DNA from: Opitutales bacterium
GTDB lineage: Bacteria; Verrucomicrobiota; Verrucomicrobiia; Opitutales; JABSRG01
NCBI GenBank assembly: GCA_028280845.1
Contig: JANQKZ010000009.1
Coordinates: forward strand, 1-64,000
DNA: 64,000 nt
Direction: 5' to 3'
The translations under genes were made by a program, and so were the position numbers. Under the pieces are notes generated by a model that saw only the letters and a program-made list of their open reading frames with translations, was not told where the DNA came from and made no database searches. The first letter of the stretch is position 1, and the number at the start of each line of letters is the position of its first letter. Below, in pieces: positions 63,862-64,000 of this stretch.

Positions 63862-64000
63862 ATGCACCAGATAAACATTCGGGATGCGACTGTTGAAGAC
63901 GTCGAAACCCTATTTGATATCCGCTGTTCCGTCCGGGAAAACCATATGTCCCGGGAAGCGCTGGCCGAGCTGGATATCACTCCCGCTTCCGTCGCAGAAA
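63862..64000 (+). CDS. GNAT-like acetyltransferase, start only (cut by window edge)
   Basis: 46 codons from the ATG at 63862: IRDATVEDVETLFDIRCSV then RENHMSREALAELDITPASVAE. The N-terminus matches GNAT family members (IRxATxxDxxxLxxIRxxVxEN). Six bases after the previous gene, so two acetyltransferases in tandem. Truncated by the window end. Confidence 0.7.
   Translation, partial: MHQINIRDATVEDVETLFDIRCSVRENHMSREALAELDITPASVAE

Noticed and set aside
1-64000. CRISPR array, tRNA or rRNA gene, intact insertion sequence or prophage
   Set aside because: No spaced identical repeats, no cloverleaf-like segment, no transposase or phage gene was seen by eye.

Overview
The window looks like chromosomal DNA of a Verrucomicrobiota bacterium, probably from the Opitutae side (Puniceicoccales/Opitutales-like). 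The main evidence is a 52-residue small basic protein of the type restricted to Chlamydiae/Verrucomicrobia-related phyla (28996-29154), a didermal gene set (LptD, FadL/OmpP1-type barrel, several lipoproteins), a secreted Asp-box protein with a tryptophan-rich C-terminal repeat block, and many genes with no Shine-Dalgarno sequence but a pyrimidine-rich leader. This placement is inference from family content; no rRNA or tRNA gene lies in the window.

Layout. 1-4683: menaquinone (menF), methionyl-tRNA synthetase and a secreted phosphoesterase, all on the minus strand. 4987-9182: four plus-strand genes, three of them pseudopilins in the order of the GspI-GspJ-GspK tip complex. 9174-12691: minus-strand radical SAM protein, then rdgB-ribD-MBL hydrolase with overlapping ends. 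12786-17833: leuB, alaS, a CRM-domain protein and a DUF4336 protein. 17865-24413: glgB on the minus strand, then lptD, scpA, two small unknown genes and trxA on the plus strand, closed by a clear terminator. 24488-28334: an acetyltransferase, then a minus-strand group (glycine-zipper lipoprotein, trmL, thrB, smpB, rpoZ) interrupted by a decayed GxxExxY cassette with inverted-repeat ends. 28465-31826: cutA, small basic protein, coaBC, lipoprotein, esterase. 32015-36047: groEL, groES and dnaK, with terminators. 36279-41393: GIN-domain lipoprotein, HhH protein, Lon-substrate-domain protein, dienelactone hydrolase and transketolase. 41684-45966: Asp-box protein and priA. 46268-51569: nadD-rsfS, thioredoxin-like, TPR, a Fur family regulator, an undecaprenyl-phosphate translocase family protein and a cytochrome c/PQQ-type dehydrogenase. 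52149-57240: a seven-gene minus-strand run starting with an ArsR regulator and an SQR-like flavoprotein (sulfur/redox theme). 57476-64000: an unknown gene, metH, a divergent Fur family regulator, ybeY, a lipoprotein and two acetyltransferases.

Most of the window is housekeeping. The parts worth a second look are: the GxxExxY pseudogene bounded by 18-bp inverted repeats; the ArsR/SQR/TusE/DsrE/FadL/thioredoxin/peroxiredoxin run with a perfect 7-2-7 palindrome in front of it; the GspIJK-like cluster; a PriA that has lost three of eight zinc cysteines; a DUF1801 gene with a stop at codon 3; a perfect 16-bp palindrome right before the DUF368 start codon; and a recurring pyrimidine-rich leader motif in several intergenic gaps. 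No CRISPR array, intact insertion sequence, phage or origin was seen.
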